A stretch of 64,000 bases of DNA, taken from Beroe forskalii. Its lineage: Eukaryota; Ctenophora; Nuda; Beroida; Beroidae. Of the stretch, positions 32,101 to 43,446 are shown piece by piece. The notes below the pieces were generated by a model that was not told where the DNA came from, searched no databases, and worked only from the letters and a program-made list of their open reading frames with translations. Location: positions 1-64,000 of the forward strand of contig WFMF01000047.1 in the NCBI GenBank assembly GCA_011033025.1. Reading direction: 5' to 3'. Position 1 is the first letter of the stretch. Each line of letters begins with the position of its first letter. A program made the position numbers and the translations under genes.

Positions 32101-33678
32101 AGCGTGACCGTAAGCCCTTGTGATGAATGGTAATTACAAAGTTACAAAATTAATTATCGTGAACTGTAGTGAAGCGTTGTGCAAATTGGCGACAGCACAC
32201 CGCTAAGCTAGCTTGGGTATCGCTTTACCCCCGAACCGAACGTGCGCTGGCACGGATTTAACATTTCCCAAGTAGGTACGTTCCTATTTCAGTAGGTATA
32301 CTGATAAGATAAGAAAAGTGACTTTGGGGTAAAGTAGAACCACCTAATATACAAATAACACTCAAATCACATATATCAAGTTCACCCTCGTTCCCTAGCA
32401 TTTGTCCACGCCTTGACACACACAAGGGTCAACATGAACACTTTGTCGGTTAGGTCAAACAAAAAACCAACAATTTTCCTCCAATGTTTCCCCTCTCACG
32501 AGCCCTAAAATATATTTCCTTAATTAGATTTAGTCGTGGGTAGCGTGAGTCAGCGAGGCGCTCCTGATAGAATATATCGGTAATGTTTTGGGAACCTGGA
32601 TTTGGTAAAAATACACCCCATATTATATTGATGATCAGCTAACGACTGAAGTTGCGGGGGTAGGTTGGAGTGTCCCAACATGTTAAGTACTAAGTAGCAC
32701 GGGGAGCTAAGATGAAAACAATAATGATAACACTCCCGGAGGAGGAAGGAGGGAGGTCCATGACGTCCGGCATAGATCCGGAGCGTCACTTAGTCTGAAA
32801 GAAGTGATAAGGAGCATGCTCATTAGTATCCCAGGAAGTGGTCACGTGAGGGTCACGTGACAGTCACGTGACCAGGGAGTCACAATCACGCGGGGCAACC
32901 ACGGAGTACGTATTTGACACACGAACTATAGGCCTCGCTGTACAGGGGGGAGAGCCGGTGGAAGGCTCATGTCCGTACCAGTGTAATTAGCCTGGTCCAG
33001 GGGTCTGTACTCTGCCGTGGAAAAGATATGATTATATCGGGAGAATATATGAGAAAAGAGAGGGAGAGGGGGAGGTATAAGGGTGTACCAATCGGACCCT
33101 GACATAGACCTCCTCCGTGACAGGCAGTACCTCATATCATTCCGTGTACAGGACACCTTCATCCTTCGCTATAATAACATGAACTCCCCTGCCAACATAG
33201 CACGTCTTTCTCTCCTCCGCTGTGCCCAACTAATTACCTTAACCGCAGGAATAGCAGCGGCAGCTCCCAACACACAAATTATTTCAGGCAGTTAATGAAT
33301 TGACGCGTTGTGAATATGTGTGTGCTACTTTTGAAAATGTTCCCTGTTCCTCCTCCCGCTTCACCTCGTCAGCCTATCGTGTCACAAGTTCGATCATTAC
33401 TCCCCGCGCAGGTAGTAATTGTAAATGTGCCCGGGGTGTCAGGTTTCAAGGCAACTATCTGAGAATGATTAGCGGGGTCAGCTTAGCGGGACGCGGAGGC
33501 CCCGGTCCGACCATCCTAAATCTGTGTGTCGTATCACGTGATCCCGGCAGTTGGAACAGCATCAAAACATAACTAGACCACGTGACACACACATTACTCA
33601 CTTAACATCGGCACCACCTTCAGATCATGGGAAGAAGTACCGGAGCCCTGGCAGAGCTGCATTGTTTGCCTCCCCACC
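26164..33678 (+). CDS. Unrecognised multi-exon gene (four exons seen)
   Basis: Four exons fit one model: about 26164 (or 26175)-26390, 28180-28310, 28446-28515 and 33624-33678, with junction phases 2, 1 and 2 all matching. The first has a perfect TACTAAA branch-point word at 26128 upstream. Seen sequence includes CLGNNKISVNDATC, TLVWRIREHYHLHDKVLRV, RFLERDRARIPLVRWCHM, GQVPDWLGEFLHLPGSWKV, ELAEREEDTKSIIAEITTSR and SWEEVPEPWQSCIVCLPT. The Trp-rich, charged helical character looks like real protein, but I cannot name a domain. Weak points are the donor GTACAC at 26391 and a 5.1 kb third intron. The start codon and the 3' end are not established; a terminal exon at 40859-40927 would fit in phase. 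Confidence 0.45.
26516..26682 (+). mobile_element. Palindromic MITE, copy 3
   Basis: Nearly identical to copy 2 in the core (GACGCGCGAAATTGTGTGCT), with right end (rc) TTACACATATGTGTGCAACC. It lies in the first intron of the unrecognised gene. Confidence 0.85.
26700..28170. other. Intron 1 of the unrecognised gene
   Basis: No further exon found. Contains the 20-bp repeat and a CpG-richer part from about 27640 with CCGGGGTG and its inverse CACCCCGG (27694/27738). Confidence 0.4.
27101..27183 (+). repeat. ~20-bp tandem repeat, 4 units
   Basis: TTCAAGCAGAGAAGTCAC-like units are repeated four times with changes. Confidence 0.75.
28180..28310 (+). CDS. Exon 2 of the unrecognised gene
   Basis: Open only in the frame reading RFLERDRARIPLVRWCHMTA, flanked by CCATAG and GTACGA. 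Entry phase 2 and exit phase 1 both match the neighbouring exons, which is the main evidence for it. Confidence 0.55.
28581..28618 (+). repeat. (CA)n-rich microsatellite
   Basis: CACACACACAGACACACACTCACACAC, an imperfect dinucleotide tract. Confidence 0.85.
30392..30417 (+). repeat. (GTC)8 trinucleotide repeat
   Basis: Uninterrupted GTC repeats of about 26 bp. Confidence 0.95.
30470..30560 (+). repeat. tRNA-like segment
   Basis: TGGTGTAGTGGC (A-box-like, same word as at 15310) followed about 60 nt later by GAGTTCAATGCTC (B-box-like). No cloverleaf; a degraded SINE head is likely. Confidence 0.35.
31306..31476 (+). CDS. Possible small ORF (56 aa)
   Basis: Starts MSVNKTDNGQMTACSNSN and has a charged helical stretch (REQEIKRLHTGTINNAQEML). 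It lies about 200 bp after a CpG-rich patch that could be a promoter. No homology; could be chance. Confidence 0.2.
   Translation: MSVNKTDNGQMTACSNSNTSPREQEIKRLHTGTINNAQEMLRQAQFLLKNYRIIFL
32841..32872 (+). promoter_or_regulatory. Triple CACGTG (CLEAR-like) cluster
   Basis: CACGTG at 32843, 32854 and 32865, exactly 11 bp apart, two of them in the full palindrome GTCACGTGAC. That decamer is the known binding site of MiT/TFE bHLH-zip factors and fits USF/MYC-type factors too. More CACGTG words lie at 33535 and 33578. The target gene is unclear. Confidence 0.55.
32926..33011 (-). CDS. Possible minus-strand terminal exon
   Basis: On the minus strand a long pyrimidine tract and CACGGCAG precede 27 codons (YRPLDQANYTGTDMSLPPAL and onward) ending in TAG. 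Entry is phase 1. No homology, and the plus strand of the same DNA is also open, so confidence is low. Confidence 0.25.
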
Positions 33679-33679
33679 G

Positions 33680-36600
33680 TAATATACTCGCATCTAGGAT
33701 CGGAGCAATTAATTTTTGTGCTGACTGCTGTTTACCTAATTATAATCGAGATGATGATGCGAGTTGCTGAGTCGAGCTCATTGATATTGTAATGCGCGCA
33801 CCTAGTGTGTCCGTGTTAATTTATTACGTGGATCTATCGCTGCAGTAGAAACGTTTGTGTGTGAGCACCTCTCTCTTCCCTCCTGCCGAGCAACTGGTGG
33901 TCGATCCTTTTCGGCATCCTTTGCAGCTAATTTAGCGGCCTGGCGTCATTAGCTCGTGTTTATTATTAACATAATAGTTATGTAGAAGAAAACACTCCTC
34001 TCCTGCTGCCACGGCAGCTTCACCGCCCACTGATTTGGTATGTGTTACTGTGAAACGTATATAGCACGACTGTTGTTGTTGTTGTGTACTTCGCGCGGTA
34101 GTCGTGGCTGTTTGAATAGCTACAATATATGCGCACTTGTAGTTGCTTATAGTTTGTTAATTGAGGGGAACTATTCGAGCCTACAAAGCTACAAGTAGTT
34201 GATGTAATTGTTGTTGTAGTGGAGGTGGAGTTGATGGCCCCCTCATGAGTAGATTTAAATAGTTGACAGTTGAAGGAGGTCAGTGGTCACTAACCTCTTC
34301 CTGTTCACCTGATAGATTTTACGATTATGCCTTATTTCCGGACCTTTGGCTTTTGTTAGTGCACTAAAACTAGGTACAGACCGTCTTAAAATATAAATGT
34401 TGAGCAATGCCAAATTTAGTTTTTTGTCTTTATTTAGAATTTCAGCTTCCTTTGACTATTTGCATGGATATTTTATCATTTTCCATATCTGAACTACATG
34501 AACCAAGACTGCAAGTCGGTCGCTTCCTCCAATTGTTGTTTTCACTGATCACGTGCTGTCGTGCTTTCATCATTGACAGATTGAAATACCAATTGTGCTT
34601 AAGTTCACTCAATTTAAGGTTATTAATCTTATGCCACTCGCCACCAAATAGGACATTGTTAATTAGGTGTGACAGAAAAAATTGCAGCTGGTTTACAGTC
34701 ATTAACTAGAATCTTAGAATCAGTACAAATCAAATGGAAGTGCAGATGTACCCATGAACAGATTAGTGTGGATTAGCATTTTAACAAGGATCTAAAAAGC
34801 AATAATGTCAGAATACCCCGACACACAATAAAATACTGAAAGTGGTCATAATATGCTGTCATATGTTCAGTAGTAATGATAATGATAATATGGATGCATG
34901 AAAATCTCCACCAGGCATACGAAATACCGACAATGATTACTCTGACTACTAGCACCAGCTTTTAACCTGTTAAACAGTATTAAACTCTGTTAAAACGGGC
35001 CTATACCTGGTCCTGATGAATGTTAAATGGGTAGCACTCAGAGCTATTATTCTTCCCACCAACATGTATCGCATATGTAGGTATAACACCAACATATATT
35101 GACCAATATCATATACTTATATTGACTGACACGATTTTGAATGGGTCGGACACGTTTGTTAAACATGTATCAGACCTGAATATGATGCTACTGCTGCTGC
35201 TACGACACTGTGCCAGGTCCCATGTGACACCAATATATATACCAGCATATATATGATCATTATTATTATCATCGTGTTAATAATGTGCGGCATTTTCTAC
35301 TCCTGCTGCCCGTTGATGATGTTTTCAGTTAGGTTTTTTTGAAGGAGTTTCTCCAATTTCGCGGTTGTCAATTTTTATGATTTCAGTTTTTTAGAGATCT
35401 TTAATGTGGCACGAGAGTTTATTGTAATTATATAGCAAAGACACTTGTACATGTAAAAGTGGGAGTCCCCCAAGGTGCAGCACCAATAAAAATCTTTTAA
35501 GTATCATTTGTGTCATTATCTGCAATCTTAGCTATTTCGTGATTGTACACTACGTTGCCTCTTACAAACCCGAGTTTCTGGTATTGAATTTCTCAAACGA
35601 TGGATTGCTATAGTTGGTACTTACAGCTGTTTCAACTTTCAAACGATTCAACTTATGGTGTTACAGAGTAGCAGTTACGATAGATAAACGGGAGAAAGAT
35701 GGCAGATATGATAATGACCAGGACTAACAACTGTGAATTTGACTCCAGTCCAGATTTTTTACGTTTATCAGTTTATCAACCAATCTACTGCACCCTTCAT
35801 TATTCATTAATTAAGCTAATAGGGAGTGCAGAGATCCATTAAAAGAAACAATAACGATATATTTCAACCCTCCATCTATGTTATTTTTTTGCATATTTGT
35901 TGAAACTAAAACGACCAAAAGTAGATATGAATCAACCCAACTACCCAACTTAGCCTGACACAACCTGATACGAACCGAATCAGCAATAAAATCTCAAAAC
36001 TTTTTGCTTCGAATTGATTCAATTAGTTCGGGGCGCCTTTTGGGCTGATTCATGACGCGGAGTCAGAACTGATTCGAGGAGGGTTCGGGTTGTTTTGCTT
36101 GATTCGGGTCACTTCAGCTTGTTTCTGCTTATAGTATCAACGATAATAGATAAAATGGCCTAATAAGATTATCAATAGATTATCAAATAGCTTCGAATGA
36201 TTTGAAATAACTTATCTAAATAAACAAGAAAAGTTGATTTCTCCAAAAAGTACATATAACATAACAATCACATAGTGATCCATTGATCTAGATTCGAAAA
36301 GATCCTACTTCTGATAATGCTGCATTGTAGCTGCATAACTCTGAGTTCCTAACACATACAGCTCATACAACATAAGAGTAAGACCTATAGGATATAGAGA
36401 TCTATAATCTCAATGGTACGTGTGTCACTGACCGGGTTCATGACAAGTGCACGTAGTTACTGAACATGTCGTACATATCATAGTCCTTGTTAAAACCCAG
36501 GCAGCAGTAAGAGCACTCTCTCCCTCACCACGACTCTGCAGTGCCGGGGGAGGAGGAGGGTGAGCTGTGGAGTGGGATACATCTCTCTCAAGTAGATTGT

Positions 36601-37780
36601 AACACGTTCACTCGAGCACGGCCGAGCGCAACAGCAACACGTACCCGCTCTAGAGCACTGAGCTCTGCACTTTGATTAGACCCGGATATTCCTAGGGTTT
36701 CATATTATAATGCTGTATATATAGTTAATTATTAATCAGTTTATATAGCCGAGTTCTTATTTCAAGAGTTGCACAACACCTTGTTTTGCGTTTACACGGC
36801 CCACTACGGCCCACCATGGTTGTCCATTCGTATGCGTTTAAAGTTCACTTTATCATTAGTTTGCTCTCAGCTGCACAATTCACAGGTATCTTCGTATTCA
36901 GTTCCTTGCAGTTTGAAATTTTGAAAGAGGCATTTCGCCATTCAAAACTCAAAGTAAAAAAAATTCTTTCAAACTCCATTTCGAATCTGTGATCCTCATT
37001 GCAGTAAGTCCATGTCACATCAATGACTGTCATTTGAAAAGGGTGGTACATTTCAGCAAGTTATTTTCCAAATTTCTTGAGTTTCGTAGAAAGAAGGGCC
37101 ACCGTGGCGACTGGGCCCGGGAACCGACAACGTGCCTAGGACAGCTCCACAATTCTACTGGGCCTTGTAGACGCGAACCACACGAGCTTCACACGGAGTT
37201 ACGGCTAATGTGACAAGTGCTTTGAAATGAACCGAAATCGATTCTTCTTGCTGGGCAATATAACGGAGATTTGAGAGGTACCCCAGGTCGATTGGGCAAA
37301 GATTTGAGTTTTATAACTGAGAAATATTAATAATTTTCACAAACTTAAATCATTCACGCCATATTGTATAATGGAATGTATATCACTTTTTAAATACTTT
37401 TTCTAACGAACCCCTAAATTAGATCACCCTCAAAGATGATGGGTACAATTATTTTGCATGACCTATGGACATTCCCAAACGGATTAAACCCTAACCAACG
37501 TTCCCAGCAGTGATCTGGCAGGCTCGCGAATTCACACTCGAGTTATTTGTATGTTATATATTCGTATAGTTAAATACCTACATATTATAATAACTGAGAC
37601 CTCTGGGTCTGACCCATTGGATTGGACCGCATGGTGCAAAACGGAACACTTTCAATTAGCTAATCACTATGATATTAGTATATTAGATTGCCAGTACGCT
37701 CGCCATTCACTATAATCGTGCCAAACTTTATATTATTCGCATTTTGTGTACTTTTTGGTAGGTGTAGTATAGTGCTTAGA
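33680..37780. other. Long AT-rich stretch without clear genes
   Basis: Mostly low-complexity AT-rich DNA, with CpG-richer patches at 36500-36680 and 37085-37200 that hold only short ORFs. No repeats of note apart from ATATAT and TTATTA runs. Confidence 0.4.
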
Positions 37781-37857
37781 ACATAATATGATGGCTGAGG
37801 AGAGGGGCGTGAAGTCCATCAAGCGTTCACTTCATGGATCCATCTCGTAGATAACGC

Positions 37858-38079
37858 ATGGGAACGCATCCCCTGCTCCTACCCCTCCTCCTTGCTGTAC
37901 TAGTCGCAGCAAATGACAGTTTAACTATTTCTCAGGGTCGTCCGGGGATGAAAGATCTAAGATGCCGAATCGTAACTATTTTAGCCACCGTCTGGTACAC
38001 CTATAAGTTTCTAAATAGTAAGCTGTGTACTACACATTATCATATTGACACAAGTCATACACATATATACAGCTTTTAG
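37858..38079 (+). CDS. Possible secreted-protein first exon
   Basis: ATG in context ACGCATGG opens MGTHPLLLPLLLAVLVAA, a textbook signal peptide, followed by NDSLTISQG. An upstream ORF from 37791 (MAEERGVKSIKR) stops just before it. The open frame continues to 38079 but becomes unconvincing, so splicing at GTTTAA (about 37918) is possible. No downstream exon identified. Confidence 0.25.
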   Translation: MGTHPLLLPLLLAVLVAANDSLTISQGRPGMKDLRCRIVTILATVWYTYKFLNSKLCTTHYHIDTSHTHIYSF

Positions 38080-39285
38080 AGGCAAGGTCACCGGTCTGTT
38101 AATAAGCCATAATATGTCAGCATACTTACAGCTTTTTTACTGCGAATATTATTATTATTTCTATTATAACGACACGGCGGACCGCGCGGGATGCCTCACA
38201 AGACTGGAGCTGGGTAACTGGGAAAATTCCTGTCATCTATCACACTCACTGCTTAGATACCTCTGTTGTTGTATATTGGCCACTGGGAGTGGATCACCAG
38301 CTGAAGCAGTAGCAGGTTCATAATACGCTTTCCCAGTTGCGATACATGCATGATTTTTTAGGAAGTTTCTCTTTTTCCTGAGCAGCAGTTCTCACTACTT
38401 CACTGGACACGCGCCTATATCGAGTCCATTTTGGGATACTTCTCGAGGGCGCAGCCCCAGGGATGTATCTGGTTTAGACCCGTAGTAGGGAGAGATTCTA
38501 AACCATCATGGACCCTATCGAGCAAGGGTCTATATGAATTATAGATACCGATGAAAAGGTCGGAGGGCTCTATATACTGCTATGCTCTGCAGAATAGTGA
38601 TATGCCCCCTTTAGGCAGCTCCTCCTTTGACAGGGGTATATCTAGGTCTATGTCAGCTAAGGGTCAGGGTATAGACACGCGGTCCTAGCCCTAGTCCGTC
38701 ACAATTAGCATATAAGCGGTATAAGAACCAGGGGTAATGTCATTATCATCGCTTAAAACTGATGACGTATGTCCGCCTATATGTTAGCTGTTAGAGATAG
38801 GACAGGTCTCAGGAGATGCGATGATGGACTCTGTACACGGTCCATCACCTCCGCTATATAATAATAATACCCGGACTCGACCACTTCTCCTACCGTGCTC
38901 CCATTATATTAGGTTATTATTATGATTATTATTATTATGCAGATTGTACCGCCACGCACACATAACAAACGTTTAATAATCTGCACCAATGACCTGGAGT
39001 AGTTGAGCTGCCATTATTCAAATGAAGCCCACATGATCATCATCACCATTGCACTATTAATCTACCGTGTTGACATTTGATGGTCGCAATTTTATTTACT
39101 TTACCTGCACTCCTACTCTCTGTAACTCGACAAAAGAGAAAGAGAACAGCGGGCTCTGGGAAGAATAGTATTATTGCTCGGCTTACAATTGCGACGACAA
39201 ACACACGAACGCACACACGTACGCATGAATTGTCACGATGATGAGCGAGCTCGAGCGCTGAGCTCCGCGCGCTAACGTCCGTTTG
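38080..39285. other. Non-coding stretch
   Basis: No supported exon. ATT/TTA runs near 38140 and 38910-38935. Confidence 0.4.
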
Positions 39286-39290
39286 AGAAC

Positions 39291-39401
39291 ATGGCTGGAG
39301 CGGAGTGCGGTGCGCCTTTCACAGCTGTCACTTGTCTCGTTCCGGCAATTCTAGCCATCGTAGTACTTTTGTGTGCAGTGTCAACCCTAGTTTGGTGTTA
39401 A
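39291..39401 (+). CDS. 36-aa single-pass membrane microprotein candidate
   Basis: ATG in a good context (GAACATGG) directly after a CpG-rich patch (39240-39290), ending at TAA 39399-39401. The product starts MAGAECGAPFTAVTC and is followed by a transmembrane-like run LVPAILAIVVLLCAVSTLVW. Small single-pass proteins of this type (SMIM-like, or regulators of pumps and transporters) are known, but no family is recognised. Alternatively it is the 5' coding exon of a longer gene using a GT at 39390 or 39395. Confidence 0.4.
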   Translation: MAGAECGAPFTAVTCLVPAILAIVVLLCAVSTLVWC

Positions 39402-39810
39402 AATCATGTTTTTAACTTTGCTCTGTAGTTTATTTTTAATACCTATATCGAAATGTGCGCAGTAACTTTTTCGTCTTCACCTCAACAGCAGTGCAGTAAA
39501 CTGATCAATCGCGAACATCGTTTGTTCGGGTAGATAATCTCTGAAAGAGGAAAGAAATGCCCGTAAAACTTCACAACAATGGTATCGTCTTCACTGATCA
39601 ATTTTAACCTTCATGACTTTAAATTATGCTTAAAACTTAGTTAACATCAAATGTTATCAAAGATCGATTTCTAAAGCTCAATCAGTCAAAGCCGATCCTC
39701 CTATACTAAGGTACTGAGAGAGAGTAGGCTTTTGCACAAACTTTTCTCTCGTCTTGAGAATATTATGATGAAGCGTGGGCCGGCACTCAACAACTGAAGA
39801 AGAACCATAC

Positions 39811-39984
39811 CTTCAGATAATTAGGAAACCCGCTACTTGGAACCTCTAATTCAATAGGATACAGGGTGTTCGGACGGCGCCTGGGCGCTCCCCCTAATCC
39901 TCTGAAAAGCGCACCGTCCGAGGCTCTGCAGGCACTGTGCTCCCTCACTCCCCCACAGTGAGTGTCAGTGACCAGCTGGGTGTT
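39811..39984 (-). CDS. Isolated minus-strand exon (58 codons)
   Basis: Acceptor GATTGCAG and donor GTATGG bracket exactly 58 codons, phase 0 at both ends. It reads NTQLVTDTHCGGVREHSACR and, near the end, RRRPNTLYPIELEVPSSGFP. It is clearly more GC-rich than its flanks. The partner exons are not found, and I do not recognise the protein. Confidence 0.4.
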
Positions 39985-39999
39985 CTGCAATCGCTTTAC

Positions 40000-42900
40000 A
40001 ACCCCTGATCATCTGGTATCAGGGGAGGAGGTGTCAATATGACATGTGGCTACTGGCGCCGCCTTACACGCCACAGGACAAGGAGAGATGGCTTAAGTTA
40101 TACTGTCCGATGTTAGGTTTACTGTCCGATGCATGTTCATTTCATCTGATTTATAGTTGTGTGTTTACTGTTTACTGAGGGGCTTGTGGGTCGTCTGCTT
40201 TGATTCTTGTTTTTGATACGATAGTTCGATGGTTTTGTTTAGTTAGTTTCCAGTCAGATGCTGATCATGAGTCAAGATTCGAAGGAAAACTTTGCGTGTT
40301 TCTTGAAAGATTTTTGTTTTGTTTCAGCTTTTTTAATCTTCGTGTCATAAGCTTTTCCATTTTCATAGTTAATATGATGCCTCTTTTCTGTTACACACAT
40401 TAGGGACAATACTTACCATTGAAATTTTTTTCGAATTCATCGATGGCAGTGAATTGTGAAATTGCGCATTAACCTAAGTTCACCAAGGTTTCTGCAATTC
40501 AGCTTTTCTCATGAAGCAAAAATTAAGGCATTCTGCCGATAATTAAATTACTTTGACCCTACTTTACATACATTACCGAGAAATCAAAAAAATTAAATAA
40601 AAACGCAGAAATAACGGAAATACAAAGAGAAATACAAAGAGAAAGCATTTTGTCGCAGAGAGCCAGAGAAACGAAAATCGTCGGCGAATCTACCTCATAA
40701 TGGAGAAAATAATGCATCTTATTGATATCGGCATGAAAAAGGACAAATATAATGAGGCAATGAGTCATGAATTATCTGAGGAGAAACTCAACAATCAATT
40801 AGCAGCACGTTTACCACACAGCAAAACCAGTTCCCATTCCCCTCATTACCAACTTCAGGCCCACCACCCCTCCCGGCTTATCACTAGCTCAGGAAGTGTC
40901 ACGGTCGCGGGACACCTCGAGTATTAGTACGCACACTGATAATAGGTCAAAGGACCAGTGCATCCCAAAGGAGGGCTTCTACCACCGTCATGAGGTGTAT
41001 TGAAATGAGCATTCTCTCTCCCTCCCCCGGAGGAGCCAGGCCCTGCGGTATTTCGTGTTGTGAGTTAAATGTGTTTTCTTTCGTGTCACTCACGTTCTCA
41101 GCTCTTGCCACGCAGTCTTATTCCGTCTTTGTGATTGGAAATTGAGTAAGCTGCTTTTTCCTGATTTTTTTGAGATTCATGAAATCATGATATTTGGAGG
41201 CCTTCCTTACTTTCAACATTCAGAGAAAAACTTTCAGAGCGAAAACTTTCAGAGTAAAAACTTTCAGAGTAAAAGTTCATCGGCTAGCAGATCTATCATC
41301 AATGGATTGATTCTTATTTATCATGATATCCCACGTTAATTGCTACTTGACCGGATTTAAATTATTCAAACAGACTTGTCACAACTAACAAGGGCACAAA
41401 TTACAACGCCATAAATCATTTATTCATGCTTTTAATAGCTCCGGTACTTATTATTAAATATTCAAATGGACCAGGTACCAATTAAACTCTTTATTATCTG
41501 GGCTGTCTAATTTGCATATTGACCAACAACTCGACCACAATTATGCAAACAAGAAACAATTTGTCATGGGCTAATGAATTCTGGATTAAACCTTAATCAG
41601 TAAACTACAAGTACCACAAAGGCGTGCGCCATACACCATTGCTCCATTGCACCAACCATCCAAGCACATGGCCATTTTTGTATGCTTTGTTACGGCCACT
41701 TAACTGTGAAGCCCTATTAAGAGGCAAACCTGGATAGATACTTAACCTTGGCGACTAATTTGCAGATTGGGATACGCCGTATCAAAGCAGATGGTGTTAT
41801 ATTTGGTCCATCAAATGGAACCTTGATATCAGACATTCGAATTTCGCGAAGTTTCCTCTGATAACAGGCAATATTTCTCAGAATAAAACATTGGATGGAA
41901 CCATGACGAAAAGGCACGTTATAACTCCTTTACAGCCAATGAAAATGCATTGCATATTAGTCACCAAATAGGTACTGGAAGTCAGATTTGAAACTTATGA
42001 TAATTTAATTAATATCACACGTGCAGGCATATCCCATCCAGCACGAATACTCGAGATAATGTAGATATCATCACGTTGAAAGTGAAATATTTGGGAGACT
42101 TCGGATTTTGAGGAATTTATGAAGAAGTGAATAGACTTGCTGCCTAATTTACTTGAAGTTGAACTCTGTTGATCATGGAAAAGGAGGATTTAAACTTACT
42201 AAGGCTGAATAAAATGAGAACAAAAACGTGTTTGCAGTAAACAGTAAGATAGTAATCACCATTTAAGTTATTGGCGGACCAAACAACAGTCTATAGTAAA
42301 TAGATGATAAATGCCCCCGCTTACCTATTTTCAATGGCCGAAAACACCCAAATATTGATAGTAGATTAACTTGTGGTGTGTTTGCTGGTACTCAGGCCCC
42401 AGACACGATGATGAACTAATGGTCATGGGAAGGTAATAGGCGGTTGTAACTGACCTCACCACCATGGTTTACAATCCTGGTTTGATAACCTTGCAACGTC
42501 TATCATTTGACCGTGACATCCAGGTCTGGCACCCTCGAGACCAGCTCCTTATCGCTGATAGCCGCTGGGCTAAAATTCCCTAAAACTAAATCAAATTATC
42601 TGGTATGCTAGTTACGTACCATTTTATACTGGCCTTATTACAAAATACTGTCTTGATATCATATCAAATAAACGACCCAATAAATAATAATGATTCGGGC
42701 GATAGCAGACCTATCGTGTTAATGAACTTGTTATTCAATTATGGCAGATTTGAATTGCGCTCGCTCCCCGGGGCACAGATAAAGACCGTGATGCCACTTA
42801 ATTTCCATCATTGCAAATTCGAAACATCAGGAAAGTTGGTCTATATTACGTCCGTTTTAATGGCTTCTGATTAACTTTAGGTCTATAACAATTGTGTATA

Positions 42901-43360
42901 TACGTATGGTGTTAGACAACATGTTCCCCAAATAAGGACCGATCTCGTGACACCTCTTTTGGAGCAGGGCTCGCACTGAGCAGCTCAGGGTCAGCGAGCG
43001 AATCAAAACACCTCACTTCACATTCTGACATTTTCACTAGTTTCTTTCAACTCTCTCTTCTGTCTCGCGGGTTTTAACTTTTCTCTGTTCTGCTTTAACC
43101 CTACATAAACGGAGGTGTTACCTAGAGGGTGGCAGGTCCCCGTTAATGCTCACTCTTCAGAATTCAGATGTTTACTCTCCATTAATGACTTGCAGTATAT
43201 ACCCAATCTCTAATATTCATCTCCCATTTTACCCTTCATACCCTACAACATCCTTTTTGTAACATCTCTGATTTATTTACCCTGTTCAGTTTAATAAATT
43301 CCCCACTGATTTGTGTTATTTGCCCTGTCTAGGAGCGTTCTGCATGTTAAGCGTAACTGG
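40000..43360. other. Intergenic DNA before the GREB1-family gene
   Basis: AT-rich. A 15-bp repeat (AAAACTTTCAGAGTA, four units) lies at 41222-41276. Contains the possible terminal exon at 40859. The promoter of the next gene should lie at the right side. Confidence 0.4.
40859..40927 (+). CDS. Possible terminal exon
   Basis: After a pyrimidine-rich tract and CAG, 22 codons run in phase 0 to TAG (reads AHHPSRLITSSGSVTVAGHL). The phase matches the exit of 33624-33678. No homology supports the link. Confidence 0.25.
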   Translation, partial: AHHPSRLITSSGSVTVAGHLEY

Positions 43361-43364
43361 TCTC

Positions 43365-43446
43365 ATGGAGCCGCTGCCCCGGCTTTATCTACCTACGACC
43401 ATTGATAACATCCGACATCTGTCAGGCTCAGCAGCATCAATGGCAA
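43365..43446 (+). CDS. GREB1: GREB1 tentative first coding exon
   Basis: ATG at 43365 opens [20 protein letters not shown] and ends in phase 1 at GTGAGT. It joins in phase only if the next exon starts at 44055 (after CACCAG); the better pyrimidine-tract acceptor before 44096 has phase 0 and would not fit. The start of the gene is therefore open. Confidence 0.35.

Larger units (their letters stand above)
28620..32830. other. Large intron, mostly AT-rich
   Basis: No exon is recognised. Contents: tRNA-like segment near 30480, (GTC)n near 30392, a CpG patch at 30970-31090 with GGCGGGAACGCGCGCGC, a 56-codon ORF at 31306 and poly-C tracts at 31530-31545 and 31760-31775. Confidence 0.4.

Noticed and set aside
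33083-33295. Plus-strand ORF reading VYQSDPDIDLLRDRQYLISF
   Set aside because: Phase would fit the upstream gene, but the sequence before it is purine-rich (GAGAGGGAGAGGGGGAGG), a very poor acceptor, and the minus strand is open too.
33369-33458. Minus-strand exon-like ORF (IVALKPDTPGTFTITTCAGS)
   Set aside because: Has a CTCAG acceptor and a stop, but no homology or partner exon; overlaps other equally open frames. Kept only as a note.
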